NCBI RefSeq assembly: GCF_030814215.1
Contig: NZ_JAUSUT010000001.1
Coordinates: forward strand, 6,696,001 to 6,760,000
Origin: Amycolatopsis thermophila
Lineage (GTDB): Bacteria; Actinomycetota; Actinomycetes; Mycobacteriales; Pseudonocardiaceae
Reading direction: 5' to 3'
Length of the DNA stretch: 64,000 nt
The notes beneath the pieces are model-generated. The model was not told the origin of the DNA. It saw nothing but the letters and a program-made list of their open reading frames with translations, and did no database searches. Position 1 is the first letter of the stretch; the number at the start of each line of letters is the position of its first letter. The position numbers and the translations under genes are program-made. Shown piece after piece: positions 51,897 through 60,594 of the stretch.

Positions 51897-53827
51897 CAAC
51901 GGGTCGATTGATCCTCCTGGACCATGCGGTTGCGCTGCTGAGCATTGCCACGTGGCTCGGTGCCGGTATCGCAGCGGCCCGCCGGCGCACCCGGGTGGCG
52001 CTCGCACTCCTGGTGGCGGCCCTGCTGGTGACGCTCACCCGGGTGGCCACGGTGGTGGTGCTGACCAGCCGGGGCTGGTGGTTCGGGCAGGAGAAAGCGC
52101 TGCTGGTGCTGCCGATGCAAGCGATCGCCGGGCTAGTGGCCGGACTGGTCGCCGGCCCGCGACTGCTGGCGGCGAGGCGGGCGCCCGGCGAGGCCCGGCC
52201 GGCGACCAGCGTCGTCGTCCTGCTCACCGCGGCCTACGCGGCGCTGGCCGGTCTCGTGGTGACCTTCGTGGTCGGGTACCCGCTGACCTGGAGCGCGGCG
52301 CTGATCGCGATCTCCCTGGTGTATGCCGGAGCGTTGCTGACCCGGCGTGTGCTCGCGACGCCGGTCGAGAACACGCCCGATCACCCCGGGATCTCGCGCC
52401 GCCGCTTCATCGGTCTGACCGGTGGGGCGATCGTGGCGAGCACCGCCGGTACCGGCGTCGGCCTGTCGTTCCTGCCACCCGAACCGGTGACCACCGGCGG
52501 CGGTCCCGGGCCGTCGCTACGGGCCAGCGTGCCGGTGACCGAACTGCGAGGCGCAGGCGCACCGGCACCGGGCGGCACTCTCCGACAGCACGTGCTGACC
52601 GCGCGAACGGCCACCGTCCGCCTCCCGTCCGGACGTGTGGTCGACGCGTGGACCTTCGACGGCGAGCTACCGGGCCCGGCGATCACCGCGACCCAGGGCG
52701 ATCTCGTCGAAGTGCGGCTGCGTAATGCCGACATCGCCGAGGGTGTGACCCTGCACTGGCATGGCTACGACGTGCCGTGTGGTGAGGACGGTGTGCCGGG
52801 CGTGACCCAGGACGTCGTGGCACCTGGTGCGGACTTCGTCTACCGGTTCCGCGCCGACCAGGTGGGGACCTACTGGTACCACACCCACCACGCGTCTCAC
52901 GAGGGCGTGCGTCGAGGCCTGTACGGGCCCCTCGTCGTGACACCCCGCGACGCCGCCGCGGAACAACTGAATCTGACGCTGCCCGTGCACACGTTCGACG
53001 GCACCGTGGTGATCGCCGACCAAGACGGGCGCACCGAGCACACCGCACCAGCCGGCAGACCGGTGCGGCTGCGGTTGATCAACACCGATTCGGACCCGCA
53101 CCGGTTCGCACTGGCCGGCACACCGTTCCGGGTGGCCGCGGTCGACGGCCGAGACCTCAACCAGCCCGGTGAGGTCACTGGCGTGGCACTACGCCTGGCC
53201 GCGGGCGGGCGATACGACCTGGTGTTCACCATGCCGGACACGCCCGTGGTGCTCGTGCTCGACAACGACCGCGACGGCGGCCTGTGGCTGCGCCCGCCCG
53301 GCAGTCCACCCGATCGGTCCATCGCGGACCCCGCCGACTGGCCGGAGCTCGACCTGCTGCGGTACGGAACCCCGGCCGCCGTGCCGTTCGACCCCGATGA
53401 TGCCGACCGGCACTTCACCATGGTCCTGGACCGTGGGGTGGCCATGGTGGACGGCTCGCCGGCGTACGCGCAGACCGTCAACGGTCATGCTCACCCGTCG
53501 ATCCCCGACCAGCTCGTCGCGGAGGGCGACGTCGTCCGGTTCACCGTGGTCAACCGAAGCCTGGAGACCCACCCCTGGCACCTTCACGGCCATCCCGTGC
53601 TGATCCTGTCCAAGGACGGGGTCCCGGCAACTGGTAGTCCACTGTGGATGGACAGTTTCGATGTTCGTCCGGGAGAGGTGTGGGAAGTCGTGTTCCAGGC
53701 CACGAATCCCGGGATCTGGATGAACCACTGCCACAACCTGCCCCACATGCATCAGGGAATGATGCTGCGGCTCCGCTACGACGGCATCACCGGAACTCAC
53801 GAAGAAGGACACGAGGAGGAGCATTGA
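51893..53827 (+). CDS. Multicopper oxidase with an N-terminal membrane domain
   Basis: 644 residues. The first ~155 residues contain four or five membrane spans, then a Tat-like SRRRFIGLTGGAIVAS (about 163-178), then the exported two-domain cupredoxin region. All four copper motifs are visible: LHWHGYD, YWYHTHHASHEG, HPWHLHGHPV and HCHNLPHMHQGMML (T1 with Met as axial ligand). The enzyme oxidises Cu(I), Fe(II), Mn(II) or phenolics at the cell surface. The membrane-domain fusion is an uncommon architecture. ATGA overlap with the DUF6220 gene and TTGA overlap with the MMPL gene. Confidence 0.9.
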   Translation: MTTGRLILLDHAVALLSIATWLGAGIAAARRRTRVALALLVAALLVTLTRVATVVVLTSRGWWFGQEKALLVLPMQAIAGLVAGLVAGPRLLAARRAPGEARPATSVVVLLTAAYAALAGLVVTFVVGYPLTWSAALIAISLVYAGALLTRRVLATPVENTPDHPGISRRRFIGLTGGAIVASTAGTGVGLSFLPPEPVTTGGGPGPSLRASVPVTELRGAGAPAPGGTLRQHVLTARTATVRLPSGRVVDAWTFDGELPGPAITATQGDLVEVRLRNADIAEGVTLHWHGYDVPCGEDGVPGVTQDVVAPGADFVYRFRADQVGTYWYHTHHASHEGVRRGLYGPLVVTPRDAAAEQLNLTLPVHTFDGTVVIADQDGRTEHTAPAGRPVRLRLINTDSDPHRFALAGTPFRVAAVDGRDLNQPGEVTGVALRLAAGGRYDLVFTMPDTPVVLVLDNDRDGGLWLRPPGSPPDRSIADPADWPELDLLRYGTPAAVPFDPDDADRHFTMVLDRGVAMVDGSPAYAQTVNGHAHPSIPDQLVAEGDVVRFTVVNRSLETHPWHLHGHPVLILSKDGVPATGSPLWMDSFDVRPGEVWEVVFQATNPGIWMNHCHNLPHMHQGMMLRLRYDGITGTHEEGHEEEH

Positions 53828-55998
53828 GAACCGAGACCTCCAATGCTGGTGGAGCGCTGGCGAGACTGGCGCGGTTCTGTTACCGGCGCCGCCGTCTGGT
53901 CCTGCTGACCTGGATCGTCGGCGTGATCGCGGTGGCCGTGGTCGGCTTCGGGTACGGCGCGGCCGCGGACAACGACTTCACCGGCGGAGACGCCGAGTCC
54001 GCCAAGGCACAGGAGCTGCTCGAGCAGCACTTCCCGCAGCAGCAAGGGGATACGCTGACCCTCGCGATCAAGGCAGAAAGCGGAATCGACGATCCCGCCG
54101 TTCGGCAGAAGATCGAGAAGATCATCGCCGACCTCGCCGCCTCATCCATCACCGGACCGGTGATTTCACCGTACCAGGACAAGAACCTGGTGACCGAGGA
54201 TCGCCGCATCGCCCGTACGACCATCCCCCTGAGCGACAAAACCGCGGACAAGGCCGAGGTCAAGCCTTTGGTGGACATGGTCAAGGGCGCCTCCGACGAC
54301 AGCGTCACCCTGGGGCTGGGCGGGTACATGGCGGAAAAGGCCGAGACGCCCCCGCAGGGTTCGGCCGAGAGCGTGGGCATCCTGGCAGCAGCAGTGATCT
54401 TGTTCATCGCCTTCGGATCCCTGGTGGCAATGGGCTTGCCGATCGTGACCGCCATCCTGGCAATCGTTGGCGGCCTCGCGCTGATGAAGCTGGTCGGACA
54501 CGTGGTTCCCGGCCCGGACTTCACAGTGATCTTCGGCGCGATGATCGGGCTCGGTGTCGGCATCGACTACGCGCTGTTCATCGTGACCCGCTACAAGGAC
54601 AGCCTGCAGGATGGCGATGCGCCCGAGAGCGCCACGGTCGCGGCTATCACCACCGCCGGTCGCGCGGTGCTGTTCGCCGGCACGACCGTCGTGATCGCGT
54701 TGCTGGGCCTGGTCGTCATGGGGCAGCGGCTGATGACCGGGGTGGCCGTCGCCACGTCCGTGATCGTGCTGGTGACGATGATCGCCGCAGTGACGCTGCT
54801 GCCCGCGTTCCTGGGCTTCATCGGCTACAAGATCAACTCGTTGCGCCTACCCCGTCGTACGTCCCGCCGGTATCAGCCGGGCAGTGCTCCGACCCAGCCT
54901 CGCCGCACCCTCGCCGAGCGGTGGGCCGGCGTGGTGCAGCGCAAGCCGCTGGTCGCCGCGGCGCTGGCCGGCGCGGTTCTCCTGCTGCTGGCCGCTCCCA
55001 TGCTGTCGATGCGGCTCAGCCAGCCCGACGCCAGTGTCCAGCCCCGCGACAGGAGCAGCTACATCTCCTACGAGATCCTCTCCGAGGGCTTCGGGCCCGG
55101 CTACGGTGCGCCCCTGATCTTCGCCACCCGGGTCGACTCCACCTACGCCGATCTGCGGCCGGTCGTCGACGCGGTGAGCATGACCGAGGGCATCGCGTCC
55201 GCTACGCCACCCCGGGTCAGCGAGGACGGGCACGCCGTCACCTTCACCGCCTTCCCCACGACCGGGTACCAGGACGAGGCAACCGCGAACCTGGTGCACA
55301 GGCTCCGCGACACCGTGTTGCCCAACGCACCCGGCGGCCAACAGGTCCTCGTCGGCGGACCGAACGCCGCCACCATCGATCTCGCTGACGAGACCGGCTC
55401 GCGCCTGCCCCTGATGATCGCGGTCGTCATCGCGATCTCCATGGTCCTGCTGATCGCGCTCGTCCGGTCGGTCACGATCGCCCTGCAGGCCGCCGTGATG
55501 AACCTGCTGTCCATCGGCGCCGCCTACGGTGTGATCGTCGCGGTCGTACAGTGGGGATGGCTCGGCCCCACACTCGGGTTCCCCACCGCCATGCCAGTCA
55601 CGACCTGGGTCCCGATGATGATGTTCCCGGTCCTGTTCGGCCTGTCCATGGACTACCAGGTCTTCCTGACCGCACGGGTCCGCGAGGAGTACGAACGAAC
55701 CGGCGACACCCGCACGGCCGTCGCCCGAGGGCTCGCGCGGACCGCCAAGGTCATCACCGCGGCGGCCGCCATCATGTTCGCCGTCTTCACCACCTCCCTG
55801 CTCGGCCCCGACATCGCGGTCAAACAGGGAGGCCTGGGCATGGCCGTCGCCGTGCTCATCGACGCCACCATAGTCCGGATGATCCTCGTCCCCGCGGTGA
55901 TGGAACTGTGCGGCAAGACCAACTGGTGGATGCCAGGCCGTCGGACACCGAAGCCGACCCCGGCCGCGCAAGCCAGCACCGAAGAGGCCAGGGTCTGA
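53824..55998 (+). CDS. MMPL/RND-family transporter
   Basis: 724 residues. The TTG at 53824, with GAGGAGG four bases upstream, overlaps the oxidase stop; longer frames are anomalous. Two halves each have a large external loop and a block of spans. Block 1 runs from SVGILAAAVILFIAFGSLVA to VIFGAMIGLGVGIDYALFIVTRYKD, with the GxxxD(Y) proton-relay motif. Block 2 contains VLFGLSMDYQVFLTARVREEY. A third, C-terminal cytoplasmic tail is short. The family exports lipids or hydrophobic compounds. Third gene in the operon with DUF6220 and the multicopper oxidase, opposite the sensor kinase. Confidence 0.9.
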   Translation: MRTETSNAGGALARLARFCYRRRRLVLLTWIVGVIAVAVVGFGYGAAADNDFTGGDAESAKAQELLEQHFPQQQGDTLTLAIKAESGIDDPAVRQKIEKIIADLAASSITGPVISPYQDKNLVTEDRRIARTTIPLSDKTADKAEVKPLVDMVKGASDDSVTLGLGGYMAEKAETPPQGSAESVGILAAAVILFIAFGSLVAMGLPIVTAILAIVGGLALMKLVGHVVPGPDFTVIFGAMIGLGVGIDYALFIVTRYKDSLQDGDAPESATVAAITTAGRAVLFAGTTVVIALLGLVVMGQRLMTGVAVATSVIVLVTMIAAVTLLPAFLGFIGYKINSLRLPRRTSRRYQPGSAPTQPRRTLAERWAGVVQRKPLVAAALAGAVLLLLAAPMLSMRLSQPDASVQPRDRSSYISYEILSEGFGPGYGAPLIFATRVDSTYADLRPVVDAVSMTEGIASATPPRVSEDGHAVTFTAFPTTGYQDEATANLVHRLRDTVLPNAPGGQQVLVGGPNAATIDLADETGSRLPLMIAVVIAISMVLLIALVRSVTIALQAAVMNLLSIGAAYGVIVAVVQWGWLGPTLGFPTAMPVTTWVPMMMFPVLFGLSMDYQVFLTARVREEYERTGDTRTAVARGLARTAKVITAAAAIMFAVFTTSLLGPDIAVKQGGLGMAVAVLIDATIVRMILVPAVMELCGKTNWWMPGRRTPKPTPAAQASTEEARV

Positions 55999-56149
55999 CA
56001 CTCACACGAGACCGAGTGCGGGCAACCCTCGGGCGGGTTCCCGCACTCTGTCGCACGGTCCTGTCCTCGCTCAGTGCCGCCGAACCGCCCCTGACCGAGA
56101 TCATCCGGCGCACCGGTCACTTCTGTCACTCTCTCACTAAAGGCCAGTT

Positions 56150-56237
56150 GACCTGGGAAAACAGCTGTGACACTCGAGTGACACCAGGTGTGACAGCAGT
56201 TCCCCACACTAATCTCCTGTCACAGGGTTACAAGGCC
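56150..56237. repeat. Cluster of TGTGAC/GTCACA repeats
   Basis: The hexamer TGTGAC, its extension TGTGACA or the complement GTCACA occurs several times within ~90 bases (for example GTGACACTCGAGTGACAC and CCAGGTGTGACAG, then CCTGTCACAGG). CACTCGAGTG is a palindrome. It stands immediately beside the MobC-like remnant, as iteron or relaxase-site repeats of mobile elements do. Function not proven. Confidence 0.45.
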
Positions 56238-56460
56238 GCTGAAACAGGCGGGGGGCGAGGCCCGGCGGACACCTCCGCCGCGGCCGGCACCTCCGCCGGC
56301 ACGCTGCCCTGCGCCTGCGCGATCCGCGTCAACCGGTTCAGGTTCTCTCTCCCCCCGCCCGCCGCAGCAGCCGAGACACCCCCAGAATCTCAACAGCGAT
56401 CGCCTCCCGCTGCGCCACGCTCAACCCCGACGCCGACCGGCAGAAGGCTTCCCACGTGCG
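56228..56460 (-). pseudogene. Remnant of a MobC-like plasmid mobilisation protein
   Basis: On the minus strand one frame reads WEAFCRSASGLSVAQREAIA followed by VEILGVSRLLRRAGG. The next frame continues as NLNRLTRIAQAQGSVPAEVP to the stop at 56228. The second part has the NLNQLxRxAN pattern of MobC relaxosome proteins. A 1-base shift near a GGGGGG/GAGAGA run and the absence of a start show that it is decayed. Suggests that an integrative or plasmid element once passed here. Confidence 0.5.
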
Positions 56461-56551
56461 GTCAGTGGCTGCGGCCGCTCCCAGCCAGCCGCCAGCAGGC
56501 GGTTACCAGCTTCCGCTTCGCGCGCCCGGCTCACCGGGATACCCACCAGAG

Positions 56552-56575
56552 GAAGCCGCGCTGGCGCGCGGCTTC
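56552..56575. repeat. Hairpin repeat element, copy 1
   Basis: Perfect stem GAAGCCGCGC/GCGCGGCTTC with a TGGC loop, preceded by GATACCCACCAGAG. A related copy lies at 60299-60318 in the same orientation, with GGTACCCAGCGAAGG upstream and a similar GC-rich, GCAGC-containing tail. Confidence 0.6.
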
Positions 56576-56598
56576 GCCGCCACGGCGGCGCAGCGAGC

Positions 56599-56790
56599 AT
56601 AGACGAGAAGCACGTCCTTGCCGGCAAGGTCGAGGACGGCTTCTCCCGGCTCGTCGAGGCCGTGCGCCGCACGGCGGGCCCGGACCGAAACCGCGTCCGC
56701 GAGCACCTGGTGGGCCTGTTCGACCTGTTCGACCCGGCCGACGACCGCGGCGCGGCGGCGCGGCGGAACCTGGCGTCGGCCCTGTTGTGA
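56599..56790 (+). pseudogene. C-terminal fragment of a CnoX/YbbN-type thioredoxin-fold co-chaperone
   Basis: The frame ending at TGA 56790 reads DEKHVLAGKVEDGFSRLVEA, then VRRTAGPDRNRVREHLVGLF and DLFDPADDRGAAARRNLASA. It closely follows the last ~60 residues of actinobacterial CnoX (AGRVEEGFxxLVxxVRRTxGxDRxxVREHLVGLFE...AARRxLASALF). The thioredoxin and TPR parts are absent; the sequence upstream is the hairpin repeat. The gene's native terminator (56800-56827) remains. Confidence 0.7.
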
Positions 56791-56799
56791 GACGGCGTT

Positions 56800-56827
56800 C
56801 CCCGCGCCGCGAGGTGGCGGCGCGGGG
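56800..56827. terminator. Hairpin terminator
   Basis: Perfect 11-bp stem CCCCGCGCCGC/GCGGCGCGGGG with a 6-base loop, between the CnoX remnant and the SDR stop at 56836. Confidence 0.7.
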
Positions 56828-56835
56828 AGGCCCCC

Positions 56836-57561
56836 TCACCAGGGGATGACGCCCTCGTCGTCGAAGAAGCCGCCGCGCGGCCCGTCGTCGGGCAGGGTGG
56901 CGAGCCGGATCGCGATGGCCGCGCCCTGTTCGGGAGTCCGAGGCGCGGCGAAGCCGGTGAAGTCAGTCGCGACATAACCGGGGCAGGCGGCGTTCACGAT
57001 GATGTTCGTGTCGGCGAGCGCGCGGGCGTACTGCACGGTGATGCTGTTGAGCATCGACTTCGACGGCGCGTACGCGGCCATGACCGGGCCGGTCCGCAGG
57101 GTCAGCGAGCCCATGTTGCTGGACATGTTGACGATGCGGGGCGCGCCGGCGCGGCGCAGCAGCGAGAGCATCGCGTTCGTGACCCGGACGACGCCGAACA
57201 CGTTGGTATCAAGGACGGTCCGGACGACGTCCAGGTCAAGCGTGGTGGGGTCCTGCGCGCCGTCGTCGGTCCGGCCGCCGATGCCCGCGTTGTTGACCAG
57301 GACGTCGAGCCGTCCCGCTCTGCGCTCGATCGTCGCCGCGGCCGCCGCGACGCTGTCGTCGGAGGTGACGTCGAGGGCCACCCCGAACGCGTCGACGCCC
57401 ACGGCGCGCAGCCGCTCGACGGCCTCCTCGCGGCGGGCGTCATCGCGGGCTCCGACGGCGACCCTGTGGCCGATCGCGCCGAGCCCTTGCGCGATCGCGT
57501 AACCGATTCCCTTGTTCGCGCCGGTGACCAGCGCAATCTTCGTGTCGTTCACGCGGCCCAT
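56836..57561 (-). CDS. Short-chain dehydrogenase/reductase
   Basis: 241 residues from the ATG at 57561 (a GTG four codons later is possible). NADP-binding TKIALVTGANKGIGYAIA with Ala-Arg-Asp after the second strand (VGARDDARR), NNAGIGGRT near 90, IVNMSSNMGSL, and the YAPSKSMLN catalytic YxxxK. The sequence resembles carbonyl-reductase-like SDRs (GANKGIGY, VNAACPGYVATDFTGF). Divergent from a LysR gene with a LysR dyad between them, so it is probably activated by that regulator. Confidence 0.88.
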   Translation of the reverse strand: MGRVNDTKIALVTGANKGIGYAIAQGLGAIGHRVAVGARDDARREEAVERLRAVGVDAFGVALDVTSDDSVAAAAATIERRAGRLDVLVNNAGIGGRTDDGAQDPTTLDLDVVRTVLDTNVFGVVRVTNAMLSLLRRAGAPRIVNMSSNMGSLTLRTGPVMAAYAPSKSMLNSITVQYARALADTNIIVNAACPGYVATDFTGFAAPRTPEQGAAIAIRLATLPDDGPRGGFFDDEGVIPW

Positions 57562-57607
57562 GCTCGGCGCGCGGGAACGCGCTGTCCAAGACCAGTTGAC
57601 TATCTTC

Positions 57608-57626
57608 TGATACTCCCCAGGTATCA
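57608..57626. promoter_or_regulatory. LysR-type binding dyad
   Basis: TGATAC-N7-GTATCA is a perfect dyad containing the T-N11-A LysR core. It lies 18 bp from the LysR start and 46 bp from the divergent SDR start. Confidence 0.75.
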
Positions 57627-57644
57627 CACCGTAGACTCGGAATC

Positions 57645-58505
57645 GTGCGTGATCTGGAAACCCGCGAGCTCCGGTACTTCGTCACCGTCGCGGAGGAGCT
57701 GCACTTCGGCCGCGCCGCGGAGCGGCTCGGGATCGCGCAACCGCCGCTCTCCCGCGCCATCCGGCAACTGGAGCAGCGGCTCGGCGCCCGGCTCCTCGAC
57801 CGCGACCGTCGCGGGGTGGCGCTCACCGACGCCGGCCGGGTGCTGCTCCGCGAGGCGCGGGTGGCCCTCGACGCGGTCACGGCCGCCGCGCGCCGGACGC
57901 GCCGCGCCGCGGGCCCGAACCGGCCGCTGGTGCTCGTGACGAAAGCCGGGGCGTCCCACGAACTCCTGCAAAGGCTCCTGGACGCCGTCGCGGCCGAACC
58001 GGGCGCGCCGCCGGTCGAGGTCCTCCTGTGCGAAGTGGGCGAGCAGGCCGGGTTGCTGCGCGACGGGCAGGCCGACGTGGCGATCATGCACCGCCCGTTC
58101 GACGACCTCGCCGGCTTCGACACCGAAGACCTCGTCGTCGAAGGCCAGGTCGCGATCCTGCCCGCGGCGCACCCGCTCGCCGCACGCGAGCAACTCACGC
58201 TCGCCGACGTCAGCGACGTCCCGGACCTGCCGATCGCGCGGTGGCCCCGGCTCGACGGCACCTATCCGCCCGGCCCCGGGCCGGAGGTGCGCACGCAGTC
58301 GAAGCTGGCCCAGCTCGTGGCACTGGGACGGACGCTGCTCGTCATCCCCGCATCCAGCCGCGCCTGGCAGTGGCCCGAGCACGTGGCGGTGCCCGTCGTC
58401 GACGCGCCGGAGGTCACGACCGTGCTCGCGTGGCCGGCGAGCAGCCGCTCACCTGCGGTCGCCGCACTCGTCCGCTCAGCGGTCGGGCTCTACGAGACCC
58501 CGTGA
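57645..58505 (+). CDS. LysR family transcriptional regulator
   Basis: 286 residues from the GTG at 57645. Winged HTH: ETRELRYFVTVAEELHFGRA, AERLGIAQPPLSRAIRQLEQ, RLGARLLDRDRRGVALTDAG (residues 5-64). The effector domain is shorter than average: LVLVTKAGASHELLQRLLDA, LRDGQADVAIMHRP, VVEGQVAILPAAHPLAAREQ, LVALGRTLLVIPASS. The usual target is the divergent SDR gene. The ligand is unknown. Confidence 0.92.
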   Translation: MRDLETRELRYFVTVAEELHFGRAAERLGIAQPPLSRAIRQLEQRLGARLLDRDRRGVALTDAGRVLLREARVALDAVTAAARRTRRAAGPNRPLVLVTKAGASHELLQRLLDAVAAEPGAPPVEVLLCEVGEQAGLLRDGQADVAIMHRPFDDLAGFDTEDLVVEGQVAILPAAHPLAAREQLTLADVSDVPDLPIARWPRLDGTYPPGPGPEVRTQSKLAQLVALGRTLLVIPASSRAWQWPEHVAVPVVDAPEVTTVLAWPASSRSPAVAALVRSAVGLYETP

Positions 58506-58524
58506 CAGCACGAAGCGGTGAAGA

Positions 58525-58650
58525 TCAGGCGGAGACGGTGTCCCGGACGATCAGGCCGGTGCCGCCGTAGGTGAGGCGCTCCGGGCCGTCCAGCTTGCCG
58601 GTGCGCAGCGCCCACGTCTCGAACCACCGGGCGAACAGCGGCGGGGGCAC
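58525..58650 (-). pseudogene. C-terminal gene fragment, possibly an NmrA-like oxidoreductase
   Basis: A 41-codon frame ends at the stop 58525: VPPPLFARWFETWALRTGKL, then DGPERLTYGGTGLIVRDTVS. The Pro-rich/aromatic start followed by TYGGTG resembles the end of NmrA/NAD-binding proteins. No start codon with a ribosome site and no N-terminal domain precede it. Low confidence on family; the truncated state is clear. Confidence 0.35.
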
Positions 58651-59078
58651 GTGGGGTAATAGCTTGCACGGCCACACCGATCAGCACCTCGTGAACGCTC
58701 GACGTCCCCGGATCGGCGGTTGAGCCTTGGTCATGCCGCCACCACCGGAGTCCCCACTGGGGGACGAACTCCCCCGCCGGGATGCGGTACTCGCCCAAGC
58801 AATCCCCTAAACCCAACCCGGTGGAAGAGCCTGCTGCCCGCTGCGGACCTCTGGCCAGCTGAACTCGACGCCTGCCCCAGCGCGGCCGATGGCCGCGGGT
58901 GGACCGCGCAACCAACTTCCGGGTGGCGCGACAAGCCGAGGGCCTGATGGGCGCCGCGGTCCATGTGGTGCCGGTTCGTCGGGTGAGGCCACTCCAGCGT
59001 CCAGCGCGGGCGGCCGGTACAGCTCGGGTGGCTGGGTTCCAACGCCGGTGCGCGGCATCGAGGACCGGGCAGGCGCCG
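58651..59078. other. Intergenic region without a supportable gene
   Basis: About 430 bases. A minus-strand stretch (LGEYRIPAGEFVPQWGLRWW) looks coding-like but has no start or clear end. No repeat or hairpin of note. It adjoins the truncated gene at 58525-58650 and is probably more decayed sequence. Confidence 0.4.
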
Positions 59079-60047
59079 TCACGAGGAGAGCAGGTCCATC
59101 GAGAACCCGACGGCGAACAGGGTGAGACCGATCCATTTCAACCGGGTCTCCAGGCCCGCGCGGGTTTTCAGGTTCCCGAGCGTGGTCACCACTAGCCCTT
59201 CGAGCAGCAGCAGGCACACCAGATATCCGACGGCACCCAGGAGTCCACCGATGATGACCCCGACGGCGATCGTTACCACGACAACAAAAATTGGCGTCGG
59301 GTCGTTGTTGGGTGAGGTGTCCTCGTAGTGCGCGGCGGCGAACACGAGAAAGCCCGCCACGACAGCGCCCGCGATGACGAACGCCCGTAAACCTGCTGGG
59401 TCGCCCGGCGGCGGTGGGGGCGGTTTGGGAGGTCCCGTGGCCGGAACGTGTTCGCCCTGCCATCGGGCGCGTAACTGGGCACGCCAGTCCCGCAGCGTGA
59501 CATGCAACGCCGTCAGCTTCGTGATCGCCGGCGCCTTGCTGGATGCGAGCAGGTGGAGCGTCATTCCCACGAGCCCGTTGAGGAGCACCAGGCTGATCAC
59601 ATACGCGACCTCGCCGAAACCCACGCCGAGCATCCAGCCAACGAATACGAGAGACAGCTTTCCTAGTGTCTGCGCCGCGGCCGAACCGGTAACGTCCCAA
59701 TACTCTATCTCCGCGAAAACTACCAACGCGATGGCGCCGATGCGGTGGAACGCGATGAGGCCAGGAGGGTGGACGAGCTTCGCCGGTACCGACCGCGCGG
59801 ATCTCCGGCGTCCAGTGCGCCAGCGCCGCATGGTCGAGACGAGCCGGATACGCCTGTTCCGCAGGTGCGTGTGGACGGCTTCCATCCTTGTCCGGCCCAG
59901 TAGGTCGATCACGACGGTGAGGCCGCCGAGGAACTCGAGTGTCTTCCCGAGCCGCCCCCACCACAGAACCACGATCCCGAACACCCGGAGTTGGGCGGTG
60001 TCCTGGCCTGCGAGCCATTCACGCCATGCGTGTAGCAGATCCCACAT
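59079..60047 (-). CDS. Multi-span membrane protein of unknown function
   Basis: 322 residues from the ATG at 60047. It has about five to six hydrophobic segments: FGIVVLWWGRL, IGAIALVVFAEIEYW, LGKLSLVFVGWMLGVGF, ISLVLLNGLVGMTLHLLA, RAFVIAGAVVAGFLVFAA, and FVVVVTIAVGVIIGGLLGAV plus a final span near the C-terminus. A basic loop (HLRNRRIRLVSTMRRWRTGR) and a Pro-run loop (TGPPKPPPPPPG) separate them. I do not recognise a family. No operon partner, and remnant-rich sequence lies on both sides. Confidence 0.65.
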   Translation of the reverse strand: MWDLLHAWREWLAGQDTAQLRVFGIVVLWWGRLGKTLEFLGGLTVVIDLLGRTRMEAVHTHLRNRRIRLVSTMRRWRTGRRRSARSVPAKLVHPPGLIAFHRIGAIALVVFAEIEYWDVTGSAAAQTLGKLSLVFVGWMLGVGFGEVAYVISLVLLNGLVGMTLHLLASSKAPAITKLTALHVTLRDWRAQLRARWQGEHVPATGPPKPPPPPPGDPAGLRAFVIAGAVVAGFLVFAAAHYEDTSPNNDPTPIFVVVVTIAVGVIIGGLLGAVGYLVCLLLLEGLVVTTLGNLKTRAGLETRLKWIGLTLFAVGFSMDLLSS

Positions 60048-60594
60048 GTCTCCCCAGTCCGTGCCAGCCGTCCGATGTCCTATTTGCGGGGTCGATCGTC
60101 CACGCTCAAGGAGAGATTCTGGCAGCAGCTATCCGGACAGCCCGAAGACCATCGTGGATGGTCACCGCGAACACGACACAGATGAATCCAACCCGGCGCC
60201 AGTAGCCTCAGTGGATGCGCGACTGACCAGCGCGGACGGTCGGCGCCGCGAGGCGGAGGCGTTCGAATACCCTGCGAGGTGGGGTACCCAGCGAAGGGAG
60301 CCGCGCTCGCGCGCGGCTGCGACGCTGCGGCGTTGCAGCCGGGCTGCCGAGAGTGCCGCGAAAGCAGGCCGAGCGCTGACCGCGTCGCACCCTCGGCTCC
60401 ACCTCCACGACCAGCTCGGGCTTCGCCCGGCGCACACCAGGCCGGATCGAGGTTCGGTTCGACCGCCGGTGGGACACCTGGGGCGGCTGCTGGTGCTCGC
60501 CGCGCTGTCCCGCGGCCGCGGCTACGCCTGGTCCACGTCGAGCCCGGATCCTGCCGGTTCTGGAAGACGCTAACGCCCCATCTACCTGCTCGTT
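60048..60594. other. Intergenic region containing hairpin repeat copy 2 (60299-60318)
   Basis: About 550 bases without a gene. It holds the stem AGCCGCGC/GCGCGGCT with a TCGC loop, preceded by GGGTACCCAGCGAAGGG. The flanks resemble those at 56552. Predicted proteins from this type of sequence are likely spurious. Confidence 0.5.

Noticed and set aside
58807-60018. 403-codon minus-strand frame overlapping the membrane protein gene
   Set aside because: Arg/Gly-rich shadow of the 59079-60047 frame, which has clear membrane spans.
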